Part shown: positions 14,394-21,519 of the stretch, in pieces
How positions within the stretch are numbered: position 1 is the first letter of the stretch
Layout of the letters: every line of letters starts with the position of its first letter
IMG/VR virus record: IMGVR_UViG_3300044980_000010
Span: 39,947 to 103,946 of that record
Strand: one strand, 5' to 3'
Source of the DNA: a virus
DNA length: 64,000 nt
Translations under genes and position numbers: made by a program
Notes under the pieces: model-generated
The model's input: only the letters and a program-made list of their open reading frames with translations
Database searches by the model: none
What the model was told of the DNA's origin: nothing

Positions 14394-14441
14394 GAAAGGC
14401 CGTAGAAGGTGGGAAAGGTTAACCACCAACGGAAAGCCATG

Positions 14442-14460
14442 CGTCCCCAACTTGGGGACG
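14442..14460. repeat. 19-bp perfect palindrome, copy 1
   Basis: CGTCCCCAACTTGGGGACG: two 9-bp arms around one central base. It begins two bases after the stop of the dNMP kinase gene on the - strand. The identical sequence, with the same two-base gap to a stop codon and the same flanks (TC before, CAT after), occurs at 60884-60902. No U tract follows, so it is not a classical terminator. Confidence 0.9.
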
Positions 14461-14462
14461 GA

Positions 14463-15164
14463 TTACTGCTTGTTACATCCAAACGGGAAGTTGGTCATCA
14501 GTTCGTCGAACGCTGTGACTGCACCTTCCTTGAACTCTTCCAGTGTGCCGTTGTTTTCGAGGATGATGCTCCAGTCCTCAGGCGACGTGTCTGCAAGAGC
14601 CGTTTCCGAGGCATGCGTACTTGGCGGAAGGCCATCGCGCTGCACAAGGACAGTTTCTCCGTACTGCTTCACAAACGCCATCTCGTTCGGAAAGCGCATA
14701 TCCGTGATTAAAGCAATCTGCGGCTTCTCCAGTTCGATGCGCTGGGCCAGTTGCCGCACCCAGTAGTCTGTGTCGATGCTGCGACGATACTCGGTGCCCC
14801 ACCATTGGAGCAAAGGCCGCTGTTTGCCGAGAGGGTATTGTTCATTGAATTCTGGATTCTCATCCAGCACTACCCATTCCGGCAGTTCAATCAAGTTCTC
14901 ATTCGCCTGCACAAAGTGCGTAGGGCGATTTGCAACAAGAAGACTGAACGCGCCACCTGCTCTCGCAAGGGCACCGTCCACTTCTTTACGCAGTGCGTCT
15001 GCAAAGGAGTACTTGCGGATGTCGTAACGATCCACAGTGTTGAGCGTAAGACCTAAACCATCCACTGAGTACGTCAAACCGCGCTGCTTAATGATCTCGG
15101 CAACGGCTGTGTCCTTTCCGCTTCTCGCTCTGTAGCCGAACCCAAATACTACCGAATCTATCAC
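14463..15164 (-). CDS. Deoxynucleoside monophosphate kinase
   Basis: 233 aa from a GTG behind GGAGGAAGACTCA. GFGYRARSGKDTA at 8-20 is a P-loop of the form seen in phage dNMP kinases (T4 gp1 type), and LITDMRFPNE near residue 165 is the second conserved block of that family. The enzyme converts dNMPs to dNDPs for phage DNA synthesis. It is separated from the other nucleotide genes and lies between two minus-strand accessory genes. Confidence 0.85.
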   Translation of the reverse strand: MIDSVVFGFGYRARSGKDTAVAEIIKQRGLTYSVDGLGLTLNTVDRYDIRKYSFADALRKEVDGALARAGGAFSLLVANRPTHFVQANENLIELPEWVVLDENPEFNEQYPLGKQRPLLQWWGTEYRRSIDTDYWVRQLAQRIELEKPQIALITDMRFPNEMAFVKQYGETVLVQRDGLPPSTHASETALADTSPEDWSIILENNGTLEEFKEGAVTAFDELMTNFPFGCNKQ

Positions 15165-15559
15165 TGAGTCTTCCTCCGTTTATGTGGGCAGTAGCCGTAT
15201 AGACCGCGTGCCGAGTTGCAATTGTGACACAACACACGGAAACCTTTTGGGTAACCGTTGCGTTTTAACCAGAACAAAAACTTAGAACCATAAGCATTGA
15301 GTTTCTTTCTATGCTTGTTGCCGCCTTTAATGTGGTCGAAGCACAGGAACTCATACCTTGGCTCACCACAGCACTTGCATTTATTTCCATAGTGTTTAAG
15401 AACCTCTGTTCTTATCCTACGGAGATATTTTGCATCATAGTGTGGATGGCGTTTACGAAAGCGAGCACGCTTGGCTACTAGTTTCTTCCTGTTCTTTTCC
15501 CAGTACTTCTTTTGGGCTTTTGCCATTGCTTTGGGGTGGAGTTTCTTCCACGCTCGCAT
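15161..15559 (-). CDS. HNH-type endonuclease, N-terminus uncertain
   Basis: 132 aa. HYGNKCKCCGE, FLCFDHIKGGNKHR, FLWLKRNGYPKGF and RVLCHNCNSARG...CPH show the Cys-pair-bracketed HNH motif (D-H, then H and N) of a known phage HNH subfamily. In-frame codons upstream of ATG 15559 (KYRKKNKARINAY) look like a natural continuation but contain no start codon back to the preceding TGA. The gene may have lost its original start. It overlaps the dNMP kinase by 4 bases. Confidence 0.8.
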   Translation of the reverse strand: MRAWKKLHPKAMAKAQKKYWEKNRKKLVAKRARFRKRHPHYDAKYLRRIRTEVLKHYGNKCKCCGEPRYEFLCFDHIKGGNKHRKKLNAYGSKFLFWLKRNGYPKGFRVLCHNCNSARGLYGYCPHKRRKTQ

Positions 15560-15616
15560 ATACGCATTGATTCGTGCTTTGTTCTTCTTGCGATATTTTA
15601 AGGTATGCCTTGCGGC

Positions 15617-15790
15617 TCACCGCAGTGTAACCTTTCCAAGCCGCTTCATCTCGGCGTTGAGTTGGTCTTTCGTTAAGCCGTAGTTGCCGGACTTGAACAA
15701 TGCCACGCCGGGGACCACGACCTCTCCCAGTCCGTACGTATAGGCTACGTCGGACTGGGTGCGGATGATGTATTCCTGTTGTTCGCTCAT
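15617..15790 (-). CDS. 57-aa hypothetical protein
   Basis: Starts MSEQQEYIIRTQSD; ATG 15790 overlaps the stop of the upstream gene. The sequence is beta-like in the middle (VVVPGVALFKSGNYGLT) and ends in a short helix. No family recognised. Confidence 0.5.
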   Translation of the reverse strand: MSEQQEYIIRTQSDVAYTYGLGEVVVPGVALFKSGNYGLTKDQLNAEMKRLGKVTLR

Positions 15791-17421
15791 GCTCTCCATT
15801 TGCCGTTCTTCATAGTAACCACTGTGCGCTGCCCGTTTGGGTACTGAATCACGTGACTCCACGACCAGCTTGAAGGCCCCATCGTATAGTCCCAGTCCTG
15901 TGTCAGCTTTGTGGAAGTTCCCGCCACGAAAAGTCCGTGATAGATTCCTGCTGCATGGGTGTGGGCTGTGGTAGCTTTCTTTCCTATTTTTGAAAGACTT
16001 GCTGGGTTGCCGAACATACCGTTCGGACCAAGATGGCCATGACAGCCTAACTCTACTTCACCCACTGTGAAGGACTCATCAGGCAGCAAGAACGCTACTG
16101 CTCCCGGCTTCATTCCCGCTTCCTTCTCCATCACAAACTTCACGAGGTTCACGTTCTTAGCGGACTTCATCTTCTTCAGTTCTTTGAACATGAAGGTCTG
16201 CATACGTAAGAACACTTCGGTGTTTGGTGGATCGACGCGGTAGTCGTACTCTTGCAACCATGCCTTCAACCACGCACGGTCGTGATTCGCGTCTGGGGCG
16301 ACGGTCTTGCACCATGGACGAAGATACTGCTCAAGAACTTCTCTCGTGCGCTTGAACTCTTCCTCCACCCTGTGCAACCCACGCAGCCAGACAGTGAACT
16401 TCTCGTGGATGGCTTTGTGCTTCCGGTTGTGTCTGTTGAAGCCTGCCCCTTCAAAAAGATCATGGAGGAACTGGTACTCAGGTCTGAGTGCGTCCAACAT
16501 TTGCACAGATGCTTCTACCACTGCGGGGTGTGACATTGTTGCGTGCAGATCACCCCAAGTGATCGCAGAGACTCGGGCATCAGTTGCCACGACTTCTCCG
16601 TCTTTGATGCGAACATTCAAGTCTTGAATCTCTTTGCCGTTTTTCCTTGCGGCGACTTGTCGCACCCACCAGTTGCCGTCTGCATCGACCTCTACAACGA
16701 GGCACGCATAGCGGTGATGGTGTTCAGCTTTGATTCCCAGTTTCTTTTGCAGGTAGTTCATCAGTGTGACTGCGCCCGTCGTGTAGATCATCTTCACTGG
16801 AGTTCCCGGCATGGTTGCAATGGACCGCATCTCAATCTTCGTGTGAGGGAAGATAATGCTTGATGCGCCTTCATAGGTCTCCAGACCTGAGATCGGGTTG
16901 TCTTCCGTAGGAAGGATGTTCATGTTGCCACACCACTTCAACCCCGGTGCCAACTCCCGGCGTGCGTCACTGATGTAAGGCTTGATCGCTGGGTCAAACC
17001 ACAGTTCATCCTCGTACGGCCTCTTCGTGCCGTTCTTGACGGCCAAGTTTCCAAAGTTGTTCTGGTTGTACGAGAAGGTTCCCACCAGAATCTTTGCGTC
17101 GTAATACTTCGACAAGGCCAAGACGTTTTTCCAAAAATCTTCATGGACAAACGTGTTGTTCTGAGCAGAGGTCAGAATGTATCTCTTCACTCCCCCAGAG
17201 TTCGGTAACGTTTCTTTGATTTCAGCCGCACGTTGCTTACCGCCTGCAATGGGCTTTTTGATGCCCAGCTTTTGGAGGTGGTGCCACACAGTGCTGCGAG
17301 CCAGCCCTGCGGCTCTCGCAATCTCCGGCACTTTGCCAGCATACCGATCATACAGTTCGGCCACCTTCTTGCGTTGTTCCTCGCCGTGCTGCTGGTGCTT
17401 ACTCTTCTTTTCCTGCTTCAT
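15787..17421 (-). CDS. HTH-metallophosphoesterase fusion protein
   Basis: 544 aa from ATG 17421 (AAGGA 4 bases upstream). The GTG at 17448 lies at the predicted transcription start of the promoter at 17455-17483 and would be leaderless. Residues ~29-51 (VPEIARAAGLARSTVWHHLQ) form a helix-turn-helix. The calcineurin-type phosphoesterase set appears in order: D291/H293 (WGDLH), D321 (HDLFEG), N379-H380 (DANHDRAW), H461/H463 (GCHGHLG), H487/H489 (AHTHAAG). This would bind two metals and cut phosphodiester bonds, DNA being plausible given the HTH. Recognition is from motifs; substrate unknown. Confidence 0.78.
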   Translation of the reverse strand: MKQEKKSKHQQHGEEQRKKVAELYDRYAGKVPEIARAAGLARSTVWHHLQKLGIKKPIAGGKQRAAEIKETLPNSGGVKRYILTSAQNNTFVHEDFWKNVLALSKYYDAKILVGTFSYNQNNFGNLAVKNGTKRPYEDELWFDPAIKPYISDARRELAPGLKWCGNMNILPTEDNPISGLETYEGASSIIFPHTKIEMRSIATMPGTPVKMIYTTGAVTLMNYLQKKLGIKAEHHHRYACLVVEVDADGNWWVRQVAARKNGKEIQDLNVRIKDGEVVATDARVSAITWGDLHATMSHPAVVEASVQMLDALRPEYQFLHDLFEGAGFNRHNRKHKAIHEKFTVWLRGLHRVEEEFKRTREVLEQYLRPWCKTVAPDANHDRAWLKAWLQEYDYRVDPPNTEVFLRMQTFMFKELKKMKSAKNVNLVKFVMEKEAGMKPGAVAFLLPDESFTVGEVELGCHGHLGPNGMFGNPASLSKIGKKATTAHTHAAGIYHGLFVAGTSTKLTQDWDYTMGPSSWSWSHVIQYPNGQRTVVTMKNGKWRA

Positions 17422-17454
17422 CGCGTCCTTAAAGTTGAGATATGCCACGTGTTG

Positions 17455-17483
17455 AGTATACCACGACTCGTGTTGGGTGTCAA
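17455..17483 (-). promoter_or_regulatory. Sigma70 promoter for the HTH-phosphoesterase gene
   Basis: On the - strand TTGACA (17483-17478), a 17-base spacer and TATACT (17460-17455): both boxes near-perfect with ideal spacing. Transcription would start around 17448, 27 bases before ATG 17421. It has the same -35, spacer length and -10 as the promoter at 60305-60333. Confidence 0.88.
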
Positions 17484-17487
17484 CGCC

Positions 17488-17835
17488 TTATTTCTTAGCT
17501 GTGCGGCGTCTGCGGATTGGCTGAACCATTGCTGCTTTCAAGTACCCTGTCTGTTCGGCAAGGTCTAACCGTACTCCGTCTAGGGCCGCTACGGTCTTTC
17601 CCAGCAGTTCTATCTGTTGCACTCCCTGCGATTGCAGCGTTGTGAGGCAGTTGGTACGCTGCTGCACCAGTTCGGCGTGAATAGAGGCTTGTTCAGTTTT
17701 CATGTTATCCCATTCCTTACGAACCTTCCTCACAGGCCACAGAAGAATAGCCATAGTAGCTCCCACCAAAATACTTACGGCTACCTTGTTCAACATTTGC
17801 AATAATTCTGGATTAAGCATTAGATTTGTGTCCAT
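17488..17835 (-). CDS. Small membrane protein with coiled-coil tail
   Basis: 115 aa if started at ATG 17835 (MDTNLMLNPEL); a second ATG at 17820 overlaps the upstream stop and cannot be excluded. One TM helix (VAVSILVGATMAILLW, about residues 17-32) is followed by a charged, Gln-rich helix and a basic RRRR tail. A holin-like or spanin-like accessory is possible; no family recognised. Its stop lies just before the promoter of the next gene. Confidence 0.5.
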   Translation of the reverse strand: MDTNLMLNPELLQMLNKVAVSILVGATMAILLWPVRKVRKEWDNMKTEQASIHAELVQQRTNCLTTLQSQGVQQIELLGKTVAALDGVRLDLAEQTGYLKAAMVQPIRRRRTAKK

Positions 17836-18209
17836 GGCACATCTGTTCCCGGTAGCAATCCTCCCGTAACATCTACGAAGGCTTCCAACTGGTTTCGCAA
17901 GGCAATGACATTCGTCTGTTGTGTAGTAAGAGGGGTTCCTGTTATGGTGCCCCCACCTGACTGCGTGCCATACGTGTAGCTCCATGCCCCGGTAGAGAGG
18001 TTGAACTGCACTGTAAGAGTGTAGCCATTTGCCAAAGCAGCAGGGCCTTGATTAAGGGAGTTGCCCACCAACGCTGTGCCTATTTTGTAGGTAACCGTCA
18101 GTGCTCTTGATTGAAAATCATACAGACAGCTTGTGGCTGCTCCTATCGTGTCTGTTTCTGTAACCCCATTGATTGTGAAAGATACTGGAGTAGTCAATGT
18201 TATACTCAT
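17820..18209 (-). CDS. Beta-rich virion-associated protein candidate
   Basis: 129 aa; ATG overlaps the stop of the fibre gene upstream (TAATG). Ser/Thr/Gly-rich with alternating strands (MSITLTTPVSFTINGV, YTLTVQFNLSTGAWSYTYG) and a C-terminal helix. Coupling to the fibre gene suggests a fibre chaperone, cap or neck component (inference). Confidence 0.5.
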   Translation of the reverse strand: MSITLTTPVSFTINGVTETDTIGAATSCLYDFQSRALTVTYKIGTALVGNSLNQGPAALANGYTLTVQFNLSTGAWSYTYGTQSGGGTITGTPLTTQQTNVIALRNQLEAFVDVTGGLLPGTDVPWTQI

Positions 18210-20056
18210 TACAGGGCCTCACATTTCAAGTGTGCTGAAAAGGTTGCTGTACCAACTGTGCCTGTTAAAGCGATGGCGTATTGAATAGCAACACCTGTCT
18301 TTGCGTAAATGATGATTTCACCATTCAACGTTGAAGTGGTTGTGTTACCGCTGTTGCTTGTTGCCGATGCGCCTGCCTGCGTTGCTAACTGCATCACATC
18401 CGATTGTGCCACCGAATCGTCACCGTCAGTATATGTAATAGTGATTGGACCTAAAACCGGACTGGTCCCCGTGTGGGTGATCTTCAGCCTCGTTGATATA
18501 CGAAACATTCCTGTAACGGTCGGAGTGTAAAGCGTGGTTGCCGAGATAGCCGCAACCTGTCCTGTCAAATCAACCGTTGCCAGTTCAGATGGCACGCCAC
18601 CTGATACCGTCGCAATGTTGTTGTATTTGGTGATTGTTCCGCTTGCGTTGGCAAGTGTAATCTTTCCTACGCTACCGACCCCACCTCCAATGGTTACGTC
18701 AAAATTACCAGACACACTAGAGCTTGAGAACCTAGCAACTTCGGACCCACCGGACACAATGCCTACTTGATTGGTATTTCCTCCACCACCCGGACCAACT
18801 CCCCCAGTTCCTCCCGCCCATCCATACACGCCTAGGGTAGCGGGAGAGACGATCTTAGCAACGCCTATCGATCCGCTGTGCGTGATGTTAAGGCTAGGTA
18901 CTCCGTTCGTCCCAGCAGCAAGAGAAGAACCTATAGACCAAGTATCTTGTGCTGACGCTGAACCGTTCCAGTACTGACTTCCCAATTCTATTAGGGGAGA
19001 TGCGTTGGTAGTCCCTGAGGTAGCGACTGTTGTGTTGTTCCACAGCCAAATTGCATTTGAAGTTTGATTAAAAGTGGTAGTGAAAGCTGCATTCGATAAG
19101 GTTAGGTTGGCTCCGGCGTTGCCTAAAGCTGACCATAATACAGAACCCGATGGAGGTGTAGGTGTAGTTCCTGCAATATCTGCATAGTTTACCTGCGCCC
19201 ATGCTGGAGCAGCAGATATTGTACCATTCCCTGTTTGACTAAGGTACATCTTTGTAGCTGTGGTGTTACCTGCCAAACGCGCTGTAGCAGGTGTTGCGTT
19301 TTCATAAATTATGTCGCCCAGCGTTGTCAGCAAAGAGGTAGCTATGTAAGGAAGCGTTGGCACATCTGCCGCCACCAGTGATCTGTAAGCTGGCGCTCCA
19401 GTGCCGCTTGTAGGCCCTGCCAACACAGAGTTCTGCGCTGCGTTACTCAAAGAAAAAGACAACGCAGGAGTCGTAGCAGATGTAGCTACAGATGTTGTGA
19501 ACAAGGGGCTAAGGCTGCCTGCACTGAACGATGTAACGGTCCCTGATCCAAAACCTGAAATAGCTGAGGCAAGAACTACCGCCCCAGTGCCAGTTACTCC
19601 GTTTGACAAGTCTGAGGCTGATGGTTGAGTTTGTGTAAACACCCCAGTGCTGGAAGTGTACGATGTTAAGAATTGGTGGGATACGGCTGCAATCGTCACA
19701 GGAAGCTGCGGAGTACCTGATATGTCGCTGTACGCTGGTTGCGAAGCTGTGAACATCCCTGTAGTGGAATCATAGCTGCTTAACCAGTTTGAGGTCACCT
19801 CTGCTTTTGTGATTGGCAACTGGGGCGTACCGCTTATCTGAGCGTAGGAATAGTCACCAATCTGCGCTATGACTGCTCCGGTGCGTCCGAATACTGAGGT
19901 AACTGCCCCACCGCCTGTTCCTATAGCTGCATCCGCTAGTACAAAGTTCTCTGCAATTATAGGGTCCATACCTATGATTGTAAACCCTACGTTTAGTGTT
20001 TTTGGGTTTGAACTTTGAACGTAGTATGATGGTAGTCCATCGTAGCCTTGTGGCAT
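18209..20056 (-). CDS. Tail fibre / receptor-binding protein candidate
   Basis: 615 aa, very rich in Gly, Ser, Thr and Ala. The segment VTSVFGRTGAV...GDYSYAQISGTPQLP, and its partial repeat DISGTPQLP 41 residues later, is typical of phage tail fibre shafts. A Gly-rich stretch (GGTGGVGPGGGGN) near residue 425 and a beta-rich C-terminal domain follow. It would form a trimeric shaft with a C-terminal adhesin. A second, unrelated-looking fibre gene is at 40016-42034. Confidence 0.7.
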   Translation of the reverse strand: MPQGYDGLPSYYVQSSNPKTLNVGFTIIGMDPIIAENFVLADAAIGTGGGAVTSVFGRTGAVIAQIGDYSYAQISGTPQLPITKAEVTSNWLSSYDSTTGMFTASQPAYSDISGTPQLPVTIAAVSHQFLTSYTSSTGVFTQTQPSASDLSNGVTGTGAVVLASAISGFGSGTVTSFSAGSLSPLFTTSVATSATTPALSFSLSNAAQNSVLAGPTSGTGAPAYRSLVAADVPTLPYIATSLLTTLGDIIYENATPATARLAGNTTATKMYLSQTGNGTISAAPAWAQVNYADIAGTTPTPPSGSVLWSALGNAGANLTLSNAAFTTTFNQTSNAIWLWNNTTVATSGTTNASPLIELGSQYWNGSASAQDTWSIGSSLAAGTNGVPSLNITHSGSIGVAKIVSPATLGVYGWAGGTGGVGPGGGGNTNQVGIVSGGSEVARFSSSSVSGNFDVTIGGGVGSVGKITLANASGTITKYNNIATVSGGVPSELATVDLTGQVAAISATTLYTPTVTGMFRISTRLKITHTGTSPVLGPITITYTDGDDSVAQSDVMQLATQAGASATSNSGNTTTSTLNGEIIIYAKTGVAIQYAIALTGTVGTATFSAHLKCEAL

Positions 20057-20061
20057 AGTAT

Positions 20062-20622
20062 TTAACCTCTGGTTGCTTGCCGGAGAATCTGCTTCAAGTG
20101 GTCCGACATCAATGGTGTGTCCGGCGTGTTGCCATCGGTGCCTTGTACGGCTTCGCCGGGGTTAGCGGCGTTGAGAGGTGGCACTGGGTGCTCCACGTTG
20201 ATCTCTGTGGTGCTAGAAGGTTCAGACGGTGGGGCCGTAGCCGCGCTCTGCATTGCCTTCTTGTGCTGCTCTTCAATGAACTCTTGTTTGTTGATCTCAT
20301 CGACCAACCACTGCAACTTTGATTCTTGCAGTTTGCGTGCCTCTTCGGCTGCGGCCAGAGAGTTTTCCAAAGCGATACGCGCTCTGGTTACTTCCTGAGC
20401 ACGCTCTTGAGCCTCGGCTTCTTCTTTGGCCTTCTTGGCTTCACGCTTCTTCTCTGCCTCTTGGTACTCTGCCAGCCGTTGCTGGCGTTCAGCTTCCGCG
20501 AGTTGTGCGCGTTCGGCCACTTCTTTGCTGAACTGCTCTGCTTGCTCTTTGCGCTGCTTGTCGAGTGCTTCGATGCGCTCTGAAAGCTGGCGCTGTAGTT
20601 CCTCTACGTTCACGTTTTCCAC
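20062..20622 (-). CDS. Coiled-coil protein, Glu/Gln/Ala rich
   Basis: 186 aa from a GTG (leader AGGAGACTCA). Residues 1-125 are an almost uninterrupted charged helix (KEVAERAQLAEAERQQRLAE...), the rest is Pro/Thr-rich and ends in a short helix. It lies 6 bases upstream of the fibre gene. A structural rod or assembly factor is possible; no family recognised. Confidence 0.55.
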   Translation of the reverse strand: MENVNVEELQRQLSERIEALDKQRKEQAEQFSKEVAERAQLAEAERQQRLAEYQEAEKKREAKKAKEEAEAQERAQEVTRARIALENSLAAAEEARKLQESKLQWLVDEINKQEFIEEQHKKAMQSAATAPPSEPSSTTEINVEHPVPPLNAANPGEAVQGTDGNTPDTPLMSDHLKQILRQATRG

Positions 20623-20648
20623 ACTGAGTCTCCTGAGTTAAATGTCTA

Positions 20649-20665
20649 CCCCGGCTGTGACGGGG
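20649..20665 (-). terminator. Short intercistronic hairpin
   Basis: CCCCG (20649-20653) pairs with CGGGG (20661-20665) across a 7-base loop, 30 bases downstream of the gene at 20695. No real U tract follows, so at most a weak terminator or an mRNA-stabilising hairpin. Confidence 0.35.
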
Positions 20666-20694
20666 CTTGCTAGGAGTTTCACCTAATACCGAGA

Positions 20695-21447
20695 TTAAAT
20701 CTCGATCTTTCCTATTGCCAGACCTGAACCAATGATCGAAGTGAACTTGAATCGCAAGAAGCGATAGTTCACAATGTTTGCTCCACCGGGGTTCGATGTG
20801 ATCGTGCCGGGGGTTGCACTGGGGGCAATGTTGTCAGAGCCAGTCTGGAACGTTTCGCTGGTGCCTGCACCAGTGACTGCTGAGAACGTGTGGATGGTCT
20901 TGTACTCGCTGTCCACGTCGAAGTCCGATCCTTGCAGAACGGCTACGATGCCTGACAGGCTTCCACCTGAAGGCAGGTTCAATGTCGCAGTGAGGGACTT
21001 TCCTTCTTGCATCTCTGGGTTGTTGAACGGGATCGCAACCGGGACGGATGCGTACGAAGAACCAGAGACCGTTTCTCCAACTTCTGGCTGAGGGATGAAT
21101 ACCTGTCCGCCGTCTGGAGTCGAAGACTGAGTGGTGCTGGCGATGGTGTAGGTAACGGTGCAAATGCCAGCGTCCGTGGTAGACACAACGGTGATGGAGG
21201 CGTTTGTGACGTTGAAGTTCGCGCTGTTAGCGCAACCCACAACTGTGATCAGGGCACCAGTGACTGGCACGTTGCCAGACACAATGCGGAACACCAGAGT
21301 TCCAGTCGTGGTAGCCGCGCTGTTGCTCTGGACATACCCTAGAGTTGGTCCGGTCTTGTCGTTCCAGCTTCCCAGCAGGTACGACGGGGTTCCGGCTACA
21401 GCCAACTGAGGAGATGGCTTGAATGGTGATGCAATGTACTGAGACAT
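20695..21447 (-). CDS. Virion structural protein candidate (be beta-rich)
   Basis: 250 aa, Ser/Thr/Gly/Val-rich with many short strands and few charged residues. The C-terminal 80 residues (NYRFLRFKFTSIIGSGLAIG) resemble the closing strands of a jelly-roll domain. It sits between the 1849-aa gene and the coiled-coil/fibre genes. A tail or head decoration protein is likely from context, not from a recognised family. Confidence 0.55.
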   Translation of the reverse strand: MSQYIASPFKPSPQLAVAGTPSYLLGSWNDKTGPTLGYVQSNSAATTTGTLVFRIVSGNVPVTGALITVVGCANSANFNVTNASITVVSTTDAGICTVTYTIASTTQSSTPDGGQVFIPQPEVGETVSGSSYASVPVAIPFNNPEMQEGKSLTATLNLPSGGSLSGIVAVLQGSDFDVDSEYKTIHTFSAVTGAGTSETFQTGSDNIAPSATPGTITSNPGGANIVNYRFLRFKFTSIIGSGLAIGKIEI

Positions 21448-21493
21448 TTGTGTTGATTCCTTCCGACCGATTCTACGGTCTCATTCACGTTGT

Positions 21494-21513
21494 GGGGCTG
21501 GGTGAGCAGCCCC
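21494..21513 (-). terminator. Intercistronic hairpin after the 1849-aa gene
   Basis: GGGGCTG (21494-21500) and CAGCCCC (21507-21513): a 7-bp stem with a 6-base loop only 7 bases beyond the stop codon. No U tract follows on the - strand. Confidence 0.4.
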
Positions 21514-21519
21514 TTGCGG

